58,667 bases of DNA, taken from positions 1 through 58,667 of the forward strand of contig JASHOZ010000062.1 in NCBI GenBank assembly GCA_030038395.1. The letters are read 5' to 3'. This DNA is from Nitrososphaerales archaeon (GTDB lineage: Archaea > Thermoproteota > Nitrososphaeria > Nitrososphaerales > Gagatemarchaeaceae). Position numbers and translations under genes: made by a program. Every line of letters starts with the position of its first letter. The stretch's first letter is position 1. Shown here one piece after another: positions 16,329-25,424 of the stretch. The notes beneath the pieces were generated by a model, which had not been told where the DNA came from, searched no databases, and was given only the letters and a program-made list of their open reading frames with translations.

Positions 16329-17024
16329 TCACTGCACAGTGAAGTACAGGCGCCTGTTGCTCTTGCCCTTGTTCTCGGTCTTCAGCGCCACCACCTTTCC
16401 TATCTCTCTCGTGTTGAGCACGTGGACCCCTCCGTCTGCTTGGGTGTCGACGTCTCCTATCTGGACGATGCGTAGCAGTTCCACGGAGGGAGGCATGGCA
16501 CCTGCGAGCTTGACCATCCCCGGAGTAGCCAGGGCCTCCTCCCTCCGCATGAAGAACGTCTTCACGCCGACGGCCGCGCTGACCACGCCGTTAACGCTGT
16601 CGACATACTCTGCGACCTTCTCCCGATCGAACTGTTCTAGGTCGAGGTCGACCCTCGACTCGTCCGGGCCGATCCGGTTCCCGGTTATCAGCGCCCCGCT
16701 CTCCCTGTGTACCACAGCGCTGAGTATGTGCGCCGCCGTGTGCATCCTCATTATCCTGTACCTCCTCTCCCAGTCGAGGGAGCAGTGGACAACGGTTCCG
16801 GACGGAAGCGCGACGGGCTGCGCCATCAGGTGCACGACCTCCTCGCCATCCTTCACTGCTTCTGCCATATCCGCCCCCGCGACCGTCCCGCGGTCCGAGA
16901 CAAGCCCGCCGCCGCGTGGGTTGAAGGCCGTCTGGTCGAGAACCAGCCGATTGCCGCTGGCTGAGACGACCTTTGCGTCAAAGTTCCTCATGTACATGTC
17001 CTCCCAGAAGAGGCGTTTCGTCAC
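16329..17024 (-). CDS. alaX: Alanyl-tRNA editing protein (AlaX type)
   Basis: AlaX proteins hydrolyse Ser or Gly mischarged onto tRNA-Ala in trans. The 231-residue product has the N-terminal beta-barrel motif AFNPRGGGLVSDRG, the zinc-binding MHTAAHILSAV (HxxxH), and the C-terminal DGGVHVLNTREIG. Its length and two-domain plan match AlaX-M. A TATA-like CTATAAC at 17049-17055 puts the transcript start at the ATG, so it should be leaderless. The next gene upstream on the same strand is nre, 40 nt away. Confidence 0.9.
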   Translation of the reverse strand: MTKRLFWEDMYMRNFDAKVVSASGNRLVLDQTAFNPRGGGLVSDRGTVAGADMAEAVKDGEEVVHLMAQPVALPSGTVVHCSLDWERRYRIMRMHTAAHILSAVVHRESGALITGNRIGPDESRVDLDLEQFDREKVAEYVDSVNGVVSAAVGVKTFFMRREEALATPGMVKLAGAMPPSVELLRIVQIGDVDTQADGGVHVLNTREIGKVVALKTENKGKSNRRLYFTVQ

Positions 17025-17064
17025 TGGCGTCGGTCCTCCTGAGGCGCCCTATAACGTTGAGACC

Positions 17065-18381
17065 TCAATAGCTCGTTATCTTCGTCTGGCCAAGTTCGCG
17101 GGAGATGAGCACGCTCTCCTCGGCCCACTTGGTGTGAGGGATCACGAATCTTCCGATCGCCGAACCGAGCGCCGATCTGAACGTCTCATGCCTCTCGAAA
17201 GGCTCTTTCATCATCCTTCGAATGCTCTCCCTGATGTTCCAGACTCCGAGGGGCATGATGAATCCGGGGTAGGTCTCTCTCAGGACAATGGCAGCGGCCT
17301 GCCTGCCCTCTCTCTCCAACGCTTCTGCCACCGCGAGTCGGGTGGAGTAGTAGCAGCCACCCACCCTCGCGTATTTCGTCCTGCCGAAGTACTCTTCGTA
17401 GTCCCCAATCATGTACGGACTGTTTGAGAACTGGTTCCATGTGGTGTTGGGGAACCATGCTTCGATCCACTCGAAGCGCCACGGCTCGGGGAGGAGGATG
17501 GCGACGTATTGGTTGTCGTAGACCCTGAAGCTGTACACTCGGAACTCGTCTATGGTGGGGTTGTGTTTCACCTTCTCGAGCAGCGTCATGCTGATTGAGC
17601 TGTCGACAGCGGTTATGCTCCAACGCGTCGGGACGATCCTCCGTCTCGCCCCGTTCCCGAACATCCCGAGGCTGAATGCCTTCTGAATCCTCGTGACGAG
17701 CACCCCTCGCGAATAAAGCTCCTCGACGGCATCCGCAGCGTTCAGATCTCTGTCGTAGTGCGCCTTCTCAATGTTCCTGTCAGCGTGGCTGTTCCCTATC
17801 CTCAGCTTGTCGAGTGGGGCCGACGGCCCGTACGGCTGCGCGTCCTCGCTCAGCGTGAGGACTCTTCTGGGGGGCTTCGTGAGCCTGAGTTCGCTGTCCA
17901 CTGGTCTGGCCGCCATGGCAAGCTCCTGCAGCGACGCTAGGAGTCTGCCAGGATTCGCGGCTTCGTAAATGCTGGTCCTCGAGTTCCCTCTCACCAGGGA
18001 GAACCGGTAGTCGACTATCTGATCCACCGGTCTCCCCAGCCAGTCCTCGGGCGTGTCCAGGATGGCTGTGTCTCCGAACTGGGGAGGGACCATCGGTCCG
18101 ATTGACACTTTGGGGTAGCCGAGCCTCCCGACGAACACCCCCGGGGGTGATGAGCCCTCGACGCTCTCGGCCGAAAACGATGCTCCCTGTCTCGCGATTG
18201 ACTGGGCCTTGACTATGATTGGACACCTTGGCTTGCCGCACAGCAGCTTCGCTCCGCGGCATTGAAGGCACATCCAAGCGGGTGGGTTCTCGACTACCTC
18301 GATTGACCTCGCCACGTCATCCTCGATGCCCGTGACGGACGCCGGCATCACCTTCGAGAGCCACTCTATCGTCCTCGGCAT
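17065..18381 (-). CDS. Nre-family DNA repair protein with PCNA-binding tail
   Basis: Nre proteins are archaeal repair factors linked to mitomycin-C resistance that bind PCNA. The N-terminus has CLQCRGAKLLCGKPRCPI, the zinc-finger region typical of the family. The rest follows its long conserved body (IGNSHADRNIEKAHYDRDLN, SRGVLVTRIQKAFSLGMFG, WRFEWIEAWFPNTTWNQFSN). The last residues QTKITSY fit a PIP box (QxxIxxY), which would give PCNA binding. The length of 438 residues is normal. A TATA-like element at 18408-18415 places the start of transcription at the ATG. It lies beside the end-resection operon. Confidence 0.9.
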   Translation of the reverse strand: MPRTIEWLSKVMPASVTGIEDDVARSIEVVENPPAWMCLQCRGAKLLCGKPRCPIIVKAQSIARQGASFSAESVEGSSPPGVFVGRLGYPKVSIGPMVPPQFGDTAILDTPEDWLGRPVDQIVDYRFSLVRGNSRTSIYEAANPGRLLASLQELAMAARPVDSELRLTKPPRRVLTLSEDAQPYGPSAPLDKLRIGNSHADRNIEKAHYDRDLNAADAVEELYSRGVLVTRIQKAFSLGMFGNGARRRIVPTRWSITAVDSSISMTLLEKVKHNPTIDEFRVYSFRVYDNQYVAILLPEPWRFEWIEAWFPNTTWNQFSNSPYMIGDYEEYFGRTKYARVGGCYYSTRLAVAEALEREGRQAAAIVLRETYPGFIMPLGVWNIRESIRRMMKEPFERHETFRSALGSAIGRFVIPHTKWAEESVLISRELGQTKITSY

Positions 18382-18593
18382 GTGCGAGTCTCAGTCGACC
18401 GGCCCCGCTTAAAATGCCTGGCGTCTCGGCCTCCCAGTTTCAGTCACCCCTGTCATCGCTCTCCCTTCCGTCAGCCCCAACACTGTTAACGGAGGCATCG
18501 GCGACCGTGCAACGCTGATGTCGGGGACTCTGAATTCGGGTCGGTCGGAGAGAGTTTCGGGGTTCTTTCGTCCGAGCGGAGCGAACGCTGGGC

Positions 18594-19511
18594 GTGAAGA
18601 CCATATCGCCTATAAGAGCATCTGCACCGCTGGGGTTCCTCACCTTGTTGATTGAGACATTGGAGTATGCGGTCGACAACAGGGAACTGATCCTCTCTGC
18701 GATCAAGCCGGAGGAGCACGAGTCGATCATCAAGCGAGCGAAGGATACCTGGGTCGAGTTCGAACCTGAGGCTTCCGAGGAGAGGAGGCTCGTGGGAATC
18801 GACAGCAGCTGGAACTCCATCCCGTACCAGGGGTTCTACATCTATGCAGTCGACGCTGTCGCGGTCCTCGGCAACGGCAAGTACCTCGTCAAACCGAGCT
18901 TCGAGGTAGGCCTCGGAACTCTTGCCGTAAGGTCGGGCGAGGACTACTTCAGTAGTCCTGAGCTGGCCCTAGAAAGCAAAGGGATGGAGTACGAGTTCGA
19001 GCAGGCGAAGAGCTGTCTCGGGAGCGCCGACTGCGTCCTCGTCGACGGGTCGATACTCGCGAGGTACTACGACCGCAAACAGCACAAGGAAGGGTCGTTC
19101 TACGACAGGGCGAAGGAGCTGATGGCACAGGAGGGGCTCCTGTACGTGAGCAAGAAGTCGTACAGCAACGCCGCGCTCCACGGTACGCTTGGTGACATGT
19201 TCTATTACAACAGGATGTCGTTCGACCCTGGCTTCTCGTCACCGCACATCGACAGAACAGGCGTCAGCGTGAGCTACGTCCGGCTCGCAAGGGACTCGCC
19301 GTGCATAAGGATCGAGGTGCCCGGGCGTGTCGGCTCGTCCGACATTCAGAGGATTATGTCGCTGCTCAAGGGGAGCAGCGTCGATGGGTATCCCTATGTG
19401 CTCAGGCTCGCGCACGAGAGCGGAAAGATAAGCCATGACGAGATGCTGAGCTTGGCCAATCTTCTGGGACTGGAGGCGGAACTTGGAGGGAGGCAGGTGC
19501 TTGGCGAGTAA
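18594..19511 (+). CDS. nurA: NurA 5'-3' nuclease
   Basis: NurA acts with the HerA helicase to resect DNA ends for homologous recombination. The RNase H-like core is visible in VGIDSSWNSIPYQGFYIYAV (first catalytic Asp) and in CVLVDGSILARYYD (second Asp), with a C-terminal acidic stretch. The start is uncertain. GTG 18594 gives 305 residues, but a TATA-like CTATAAGAG at 18610-18618 points to TTG 18645 (MLIETLEYAV) as a possible leaderless start. It overlaps herA by about 11 nt, and four genes run nurA-herA-mre11-rad50. Confidence 0.9.
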   Translation: MKTISPIRASAPLGFLTLLIETLEYAVDNRELILSAIKPEEHESIIKRAKDTWVEFEPEASEERRLVGIDSSWNSIPYQGFYIYAVDAVAVLGNGKYLVKPSFEVGLGTLAVRSGEDYFSSPELALESKGMEYEFEQAKSCLGSADCVLVDGSILARYYDRKQHKEGSFYDRAKELMAQEGLLYVSKKSYSNAALHGTLGDMFYYNRMSFDPGFSSPHIDRTGVSVSYVRLARDSPCIRIEVPGRVGSSDIQRIMSLLKGSSVDGYPYVLRLAHESGKISHDEMLSLANLLGLEAELGGRQVLGE

Positions 19512-21009
19512 CAGAGGACTACTTGGCGTCGTCGTCGGAGAGACCAAGCCTCACCGCTTCCGCTTCCTTGCTAGCCGGGCCGTCAGCATGGGGGAGTACG
19601 TCACCGTGGAGTCGCCTGAGGGCAGGCTGCTCGGCCTGGCCGAGGACACGGCCACCAGGAGCGTCCTGCTGGACAAGATCTCGAACTTCGAGTCCGCCAT
19701 AGAAGCGAAGCGGGTGGCGACGAAGAACGTCCGCGACAAGAGCTACCTGGCATCTGTCAAGGTGGTCGGGACTCTCGACGGACTCCGCGGCGGTCAGGTC
19801 ACGCTCCCATCGCTTCCTCCTGAGCCGGGGAGCGAGGTCTTCGAAGCCGGGTCGGACGAGATCAGCGGAGTGTTCGACAGAATGGAGCGGAGGTGGGCGC
19901 AGGTGGGTGGCCTGCTGCGGAACCCCGAGGTCAGGGTCTCGGTGGACATAGACAAGGTCGCTTCGAGGCACCTCGCAATCCTGTCGGTCACAGGTGGAGG
20001 GAAGTCGAACCTGCTGGCTCTGATGACGAAGAAGGTCGCCGAGCTCGGGGGGACGATGGTGGTCTTCGACTACCATGGGGAGTACTCCGGACTCTCAATC
20101 CCGAGAGCGGTCCACGCCGACGCTAAAATCAATCCAAGGTACGTCAACTCAGACCAACTCGCCGACCTCATGGAGGTCAGGGAGAACGCCGAAGTCCAGC
20201 GTACAGTTCTTCTGAAGGCCTTCACGGACGACGTGAAAACCGCGAAGGAGTTCTGGAAGTCCCTCCTCGCGTCGATCGCGACGGTCGGCGAGAACGAGAA
20301 AGACTCCAGGAAGGCTGCGACGCGGCTACAGGACATCGTGAAGGTGGCGATGCGCCGTATGAAGACAGTCATCGACCCCGACGTGGGGGAGGTACTCGAC
20401 CAGCTGAAGGCTTCAAAGGTCAACATACTGAACATGCTCGAATTCACCGAGCGGCAGGCGAACGCAGCGATCTCGTACTACCTTGCAGAGATTTTGGAGG
20501 ACAGGAAGCGTGCGATGCACGGGGCGGAGGAGCAGAGAGTGCGCTTCACCGCGCCGATAATCTGCGCGATCGAGGAGGCCCACGCGTTCATACCGAGTGA
20601 AGGCGACGCCGACACCAAGTACATCGCATCGAAGGTGGCCAGAGAGGGGAGGAAGTTTGGTATGGCGCTCGTGGTCGTCTCGCAGCGCCCCAGAAGGGTA
20701 GACCAGGATGTCCTGAGCCAGATGGGGTCGTTCGCAATCATGAAGCTGACGAACCCCGAAGACCAGGCGCACATCAGGGAGGCGAGCGAGGCTATCAGCG
20801 AGGACCTGCTTCAGAACCTGCCGTCGCTCAACGTCGGCGAGGCGGTTCTCCTCGGGGAGTGGGTGAACATCCCGGCCGTGGTCAAGATAGATCACGTGGC
20901 AGAGAAGAAGACGGGCGCGGACATCAGCGCCACGTCCCTCTGGGCTGCGGAGGGGAAGATGAGCCAGGTGGCTGTCGAAAGCACGAAGAGCTCCATGGTC
21001 CTCGAGTGA
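19501..21009 (+). CDS. herA: HerA bipolar DNA helicase/translocase
   Basis: HerA is the hexameric ATPase that drives NurA along DNA ends. The N-terminal 130 residues form a HAS-barrel (RGLLGVVVGETKPHRF onwards). The Walker A SVTGGGKSNLLALM, Walker B PIICAIEEAHAFIP and the arginine/SQRP motif VVVSQRPRRVDQDVL are all intact. The start is taken as the TTG at 19501 (MASNRGLLG), which overlaps the end of nurA; a TTG at 19483 is possible. The stop overlaps the mre11 start (GTGA). The length is about 502 residues. Confidence 0.92.
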   Translation: MASNRGLLGVVVGETKPHRFRFLASRAVSMGEYVTVESPEGRLLGLAEDTATRSVLLDKISNFESAIEAKRVATKNVRDKSYLASVKVVGTLDGLRGGQVTLPSLPPEPGSEVFEAGSDEISGVFDRMERRWAQVGGLLRNPEVRVSVDIDKVASRHLAILSVTGGGKSNLLALMTKKVAELGGTMVVFDYHGEYSGLSIPRAVHADAKINPRYVNSDQLADLMEVRENAEVQRTVLLKAFTDDVKTAKEFWKSLLASIATVGENEKDSRKAATRLQDIVKVAMRRMKTVIDPDVGEVLDQLKASKVNILNMLEFTERQANAAISYYLAEILEDRKRAMHGAEEQRVRFTAPIICAIEEAHAFIPSEGDADTKYIASKVAREGRKFGMALVVVSQRPRRVDQDVLSQMGSFAIMKLTNPEDQAHIREASEAISEDLLQNLPSLNVGEAVLLGEWVNIPAVVKIDHVAEKKTGADISATSLWAAEGKMSQVAVESTKSSMVLE

Positions 21010-22178
21010 CTCGTGACCCCGCCTTGCAGTTCCTCCACACGTCGGACACACACCTCGGCTGCGCCCAGTTCGACTCCAGGGACAGGGAGCAGGACGTCTA
21101 CGAAGCCTTTTCAGAAGTTGTCGACACAGCAGTCAAGGACAAGGTCGACGCCGTATTGCACGCCGGGGACATCTTCCACGTCCCGAGGCCGGGCGGCACC
21201 CCGCTCGTGAAGCTGGCGGACGGGATAAAGAACCTAGGAGACAAGGGCATCAAGTTCTACTTCACGCTCGGCGAGCACGACATCAGCAGAGTGACCGGGA
21301 CGCCGTCGCCCTACGTCTTCCACAAGCTGGGACTCGCGACGTATGTCGGAGGCGAGAAGCCAGTGCTGCACGGAGACACCATGATACTCGGATTCCCCAA
21401 GGCACGGCGCAGCGAGATAGACGGGCTCGTCAGTTCGCTCAAGCAGGCGGACGAGGCGGCGAGCAGGCATGCAGGGAAGAAGGTCCTCGTGCTGCACCAG
21501 GGGCTCAGCGAGTTCAACCGGTGGGCAGGAGAGATGACCGCGAACGACCTCCCTCCGAACTTCGACTACTACGCGATGGGGCACCTGCACGACCATGGGT
21601 TGAAGAGGTTCGACCGTCTCCACGGGCCGGTCTGCTATCCCGGCTCAATCGACCCCACGCCGGGCGAGGGAGTCAAGGAAACCAAGAAGGGGTTCTACAT
21701 CGTCGACATGTCGGGGGCCGAGGCGAGCGAGGACTGGGTGGAGATCAAGTCTTCCAGACAGCAATACGCGTTCGACGTCGACTACTGGAGCATACGGGAG
21801 CGGGCTGCGAGCATAGCGGACGAAGTCAGGTCTAAGGGGCACGTCAAGAAGCCGGTGCTGTTCCTGAAGGTGAGGGGAGAGGGCATAGAGAACTCGAAGG
21901 TCACCTCAGCCTTCTCCGATCTCATCGCGCTCTCTCTGCACTGCGGTTGGGAGGCGGTCGAGGAGCGTCCGTCGGCCGACAAGCTCTTCGCTGAACGCCC
22001 CTCCGACGTCCGTCAGGAGATCTTCGACTTGGCCGCCAGGGCTCTGGGGGACCAGGCAGTCGCTGCGTTCGCCGTCAAGGAGCTCCTCCCTTTGCTCGAG
22101 GCGGGAGAGCATGAAGAGGCGCTGGACCTGGTGTACTCGACGTTCGAGGCCTCGCGGTTCAAGGGTGACGCCCCATGA
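21006..22178 (+). CDS. mre11: Mre11 nuclease
   Basis: Mre11 is the Mn-dependent nuclease of the Mre11-Rad50 end-processing complex. Phosphodiesterase motifs are HTSDTHLG, HAGDIFHV, LGEHDISR, VLHQGLSEF and YYAMGHLHDH, then YPGSID. The third motif is usually GNHD; here Glu replaces the metal-binding Asn. The GTG at 21006 (VTRDPALQF) overlaps the herA stop and gives 390 residues. A longer frame back to 20859 only reads through herA and is rejected. The C-terminal capping and Rad50-binding region is present. The stop overlaps the rad50 ATG. Confidence 0.92.
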   Translation: MTRDPALQFLHTSDTHLGCAQFDSRDREQDVYEAFSEVVDTAVKDKVDAVLHAGDIFHVPRPGGTPLVKLADGIKNLGDKGIKFYFTLGEHDISRVTGTPSPYVFHKLGLATYVGGEKPVLHGDTMILGFPKARRSEIDGLVSSLKQADEAASRHAGKKVLVLHQGLSEFNRWAGEMTANDLPPNFDYYAMGHLHDHGLKRFDRLHGPVCYPGSIDPTPGEGVKETKKGFYIVDMSGAEASEDWVEIKSSRQQYAFDVDYWSIRERAASIADEVRSKGHVKKPVLFLKVRGEGIENSKVTSAFSDLIALSLHCGWEAVEERPSADKLFAERPSDVRQEIFDLAARALGDQAVAAFAVKELLPLLEAGEHEEALDLVYSTFEASRFKGDAP

Positions 22179-24655
22179 TCGAGAACGTCAGGCTCCTCGA
22201 CTTCGTGTCTCACTCGGACACGGAGCTGACGTTCCGGCCGGGCGTCACGATCTTCGTGGGAAGGAACGGATCGGGCAAGTCTTCGATAGTGGACGGTATA
22301 ACGTACGCCTTCTACGGCAAGCACACTAGGAGCGAAAATCAGAACCTGGTCCGAAGAGGAGCCGCCCGCGGCTACGCCTCCGTCACGTTCTCAGTCGGGA
22401 CGAAGCGCTACACGGTGGAGAGGAAACTGGACAGGAAGGGGAAACTCGAAGGGTCGGTACTCAGAGAGACTACGGGAGACTCCAAGCTGCAGTTGGCCGC
22501 CGGTGAGAGGAAGGCGTTCGACGAGTCGCTCACTGAAGAGGTCTCGAAGATAGTCGGCCTCGACTACCAAAGGATGCGGGTCGCCGCGATAATACAGCAG
22601 GGCGAGCTCGACTCCATCGTAGACCTCGCCCCCAGCAAGCTGAAAGACCTGGTCAACGACCTGATTGGGATTGAGAGTCTTGGCCTCGCCTACGAGTCGA
22701 TGAGGGACGTCACCGCCTCGTTCCGCGCCCTCGTCAGAAAAAGGTACGGCTATGACGACACCGATCTAGGCACAATCAATGCTCAAATCGCAGAGGAGAG
22801 CGAACTATTCCAATCGAGCGATATGGAGCTCCGAGAGCTTGAGGGGGAGCTCGCCTCTCTCAGGGCCAGGGAGGCGGCCCTTGAGGAGGAGCGCGCGCGA
22901 CTTGAACCGCTGAGGGCCAAGAGCGAGCTTCTGGTCGGCAAAGTGGACGCCTTGGTGGGGCACGTCAGGCACGAGGTCGAAGGGCTGCAACGGGAAGCAT
23001 CCGAGTCGGGCGTGGTGCTGGAGAAGGGAGCGGCCTCTCTTAAGCGCGCCGAGGAAGAGGAGCGGGTAACGAGAGAAGCACGCGAGGCCCGGGCGGAGGA
23101 GGAGAGATACGAGACAGAGAAGACTGACCTGGCGAAGAACATAGCTGCCTTGGAAGCACTTCAGGGCAGGCCCTCGGAACTCCTCATGCTCGAACGGAAG
23201 GCGAGACGGTACCTCGAGGTCGTCGGACGCGCAACGGAGATCAGGGACGGCGCCAATGACCTCCCTGTGAAGCTGAAAGAGCTCGAGTCGCAAATCAACG
23301 CCCTGAAGGAGGACAGAGGAAAGGCAGAGGCGTACCTGGAGACAGCCAAGCGCCTCGAGTTCAAGGGCGGCATCTGCCCTCTCTGCGGAAGCACGGTCGA
23401 CCGCATAAGCGAGCTATTCGACCGCGAGGAGATACTGAAGCACCTGGCGGAATACGACGCCAAGGCAACTGTACTGTCGCACCACAAAGAGGAAACCACG
23501 CAACGCCTCCATCGTGCGATCAGCGAGCTCACCGAGCTTAACGAGGCCACATCGTTCCTGTCGGAGAACAGCATCTCTGGGGACTCGGACATTAGGAGGC
23601 TCGAGCTAGAAAGGTCGGAGCTCAGCTCCAGGCTCGCCCGCCTCCCGGCCACGAAGAGCGCGTACACCGAGTCCGTAGAGGAAGGAAGGCGATTGAAGGC
23701 GAAGGCATCGGAGCTCGACAAGGAGTCTCGCGACATACTCGACGCAAAGTCATTCCTCGCCGAGCACGGAATCCAGGGACCGGACAGCCTGGACAGGATC
23801 AGGAAAGCCAGAGATGAGCTCCTGGTGTCAATTCAGAGCGTGCCGCAGGAGGTTGAGAGCCTCAGCGCTGTCCGAGATTTAGACCGGCTGCAGGTCTTGG
23901 CGGTGGACGACTATTCGAAGCAGCTTCTCGCCGAAATCCGCGACCTGAGCGAGGCTACCTCGGGCTTCGCTGCTGAAAGGTATGAGGAGACTGTCAGCGA
24001 GCTGGAGGGCTTGCAGAGCGAGGCCATTGCAGACAAGACCGGTCATGTAGAGGCGTGCAGAGCGCGTCGAGATGGGGCCCAGAGGGAACTAGCCGACCTC
24101 CGCCAGGCCTCCATCACAGTCCAGCGCGTGGCTGAATTCGTCTCAATGCTGGAGAGAGTAAGGGACAGTGTGTTCCACAGGGACGGACCAGTATCCGGAA
24201 GCCTCAGGTCGTGGGCGCTGAAAGAGATAGGCTCGAAGGCAACGGAGTACGCGCGCCTCTTCGACGTTGGGGTCAGCAGCATAAGCTTGGCAGAGAAGGC
24301 AAGGGACATCAGCATCGAGTGCTATGGGCCGAAGGGGAGAGTCGAGGTAGAGTCGCTCAGCGGGGGCGAGAAGGTCACCATTGCCCTGGCATTGAGGTTC
24401 GCGATGGCCTACGTCATGGGCGGCTACAAGCTCGACTTCATCATCTTGGACGAGCCCACGGTGCATCTCGATGACGAGAGGAAGGCTTCTCTCGTCGAAG
24501 TCATTTCGCGCCTCGGAAGGCTCGACAGCCCTCTAAAGCAGATGATCATCATCACTCACGACGAGGAGATATTCGAGAACGCCGAGATAGAGGCGGTATT
24601 CAGGTTCGAGGCTACCCCCGAGGGGACTAGGGTGTCTGCGCAGTCAGACCACTGA
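22175..24655 (+). CDS. rad50: Rad50 SMC-like ATPase
   Basis: The 826-residue protein has the N-terminal Walker A FVGRNGSGKSSI, a Q-loop (AAIIQQGELDSIVDL), two long heptad-rich coiled coils flanking a zinc hook CPLC at about residues 401-404, the ABC signature SLSGGEKVTIALALRF and the Walker B FIILDEPTVHLDD. This is the full Rad50 plan at a typical archaeal length. ATG 22175 overlaps the mre11 stop (ATGA), so the two subunits are translationally coupled. It closes the nurA-herA-mre11-rad50 operon. The complex tethers and opens DNA ends for resection. Confidence 0.93.
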   Translation: MIENVRLLDFVSHSDTELTFRPGVTIFVGRNGSGKSSIVDGITYAFYGKHTRSENQNLVRRGAARGYASVTFSVGTKRYTVERKLDRKGKLEGSVLRETTGDSKLQLAAGERKAFDESLTEEVSKIVGLDYQRMRVAAIIQQGELDSIVDLAPSKLKDLVNDLIGIESLGLAYESMRDVTASFRALVRKRYGYDDTDLGTINAQIAEESELFQSSDMELRELEGELASLRAREAALEEERARLEPLRAKSELLVGKVDALVGHVRHEVEGLQREASESGVVLEKGAASLKRAEEEERVTREAREARAEEERYETEKTDLAKNIAALEALQGRPSELLMLERKARRYLEVVGRATEIRDGANDLPVKLKELESQINALKEDRGKAEAYLETAKRLEFKGGICPLCGSTVDRISELFDREEILKHLAEYDAKATVLSHHKEETTQRLHRAISELTELNEATSFLSENSISGDSDIRRLELERSELSSRLARLPATKSAYTESVEEGRRLKAKASELDKESRDILDAKSFLAEHGIQGPDSLDRIRKARDELLVSIQSVPQEVESLSAVRDLDRLQVLAVDDYSKQLLAEIRDLSEATSGFAAERYEETVSELEGLQSEAIADKTGHVEACRARRDGAQRELADLRQASITVQRVAEFVSMLERVRDSVFHRDGPVSGSLRSWALKEIGSKATEYARLFDVGVSSISLAEKARDISIECYGPKGRVEVESLSGGEKVTIALALRFAMAYVMGGYKLDFIILDEPTVHLDDERKASLVEVISRLGRLDSPLKQMIIITHDEEIFENAEIEAVFRFEATPEGTRVSAQSDH

Positions 24656-24665
24656 CGGCCTTCGT

Positions 24666-24762
24666 AACCTTGACCTACACCAGTTCGATTCTAACTTTTG
24701 AGAACTGCACCGTCACCGACACAGTCAACCGACTTTCAATCCTACACTAGTTCGATTCTAAC
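24666..24762 (-). CRISPR. Minimal CRISPR array or remnant: two repeats, one spacer
   Basis: A 30-nt unit at 24733-24762 reads, on the minus strand, GTTAGAATCG at its 5' end and GGATTGAAAG at its 3' end. The last 8 nt, ATTGAAAG, match the usual 5' handle of archaeal type I/III crRNAs. A second copy at 24666-24695 matches it in its 22 bases next to the spacer with one change, and is degenerate at the other end, as the terminal repeat of an array usually is. The 37 nt between them (24696-24732) are spacer length. No cas gene and no further repeat are present, so this is a relic, an orphan array or a trans-acting mini-array. Confidence 0.7.
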
Positions 24763-24947
24763 AGATACTCGTCGGCATGGACGGAATCAGACAGTTGAGC
24801 CTGCGGATGAACTGCTGTGCCCAGACGCTGGGAGCAGGGAGATGCTCCTCTGGAACCCGATAGGTCGACACCGAAGCCAAGCAGTGCCGGTCAAGCTCGG
24901 GCGGGACGGGCCCCTTCTCTCGAACACAGTAGCAGCTGCCGGCGGAG

Positions 24948-25424
24948 TCACTGGAGGCTCTTCAGTATCCCTGTCCACGTTGCGAGGCGCCTTGGCCCCG
25001 CCCCCGCCCTGTCTTTGGCCGCGACTCGGTGCAAGTCCCTGTCCTCGGTCAGAAGGAGGCACCTCCTTACAGCTGCCGTACCGTAGATCAGCCTGTCGAA
25101 GTAGTCCTCCACTCGCTCCCTCCGCAGAAGCCCGTCCGCGATCTCTTCCACCGCGTCGTTGGTCAGCTTTGTCTGGGTGAGCCTCCGCTCTCCCTCGAGC
25201 GCCCTGAGACCGGTCCGATATGCGGCCAGCAACGCGTCCTCGGACGCCTGACCCCTCCTCGCGAGCCTGAGCGCTACCCACTTGGCTTCCAGCAGAGAGA
25301 TGGGGTTGTAGGCGACGGAGTAGGAGTCCAGCAGCCTCGGGAATGCGTCCTCGAAGCCCTTCAGACCCTCGCCTATCCCGAAGATTGGAAGAAGGTAGGT
25401 GGTGTCCAGGAGTAGTTCATCCAA
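24948..25424 (-). CDS. PIN-domain ribonuclease, VapC-type toxin
   Basis: The 158-residue product opens LDELLLDTTYLLPIFGIG, the first catalytic Asp of PIN domains. It has the central Glu (NPISLLEAKW) and the C-terminal acidic pair in LLLTEDRDLHRVA. PIN nucleases of VapBC modules cleave tRNA or rRNA. The start is a TTG at 25424 that overlaps the stop of the AbrB-type gene (TTGGATGA), so toxin and antitoxin are translationally coupled. Upstream Arg-rich residues in the longer frame are discarded. It lies next to the CRISPR remnant. Confidence 0.85.
   Translation of the reverse strand: MDELLLDTTYLLPIFGIGEGLKGFEDAFPRLLDSYSVAYNPISLLEAKWVALRLARRGQASEDALLAAYRTGLRALEGERRLTQTKLTNDAVEEIADGLLRRERVEDYFDRLIYGTAAVRRCLLLTEDRDLHRVAAKDRAGAGPRRLATWTGILKSLQ

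Noticed and set aside
20859-21005. Upstream extension of Mre11
   Set aside because: It lies inside herA in another frame; the GTG overlapping the herA stop gives the normal N-terminus.
24681-24762. Possible tRNA T-arms (TTCGATTC appears twice)
   Set aside because: The flanking bases cannot form the 5-bp T-stem and no acceptor or anticodon arm is present; the repeat, spacer length and ATTGAAAG end fit CRISPR better.
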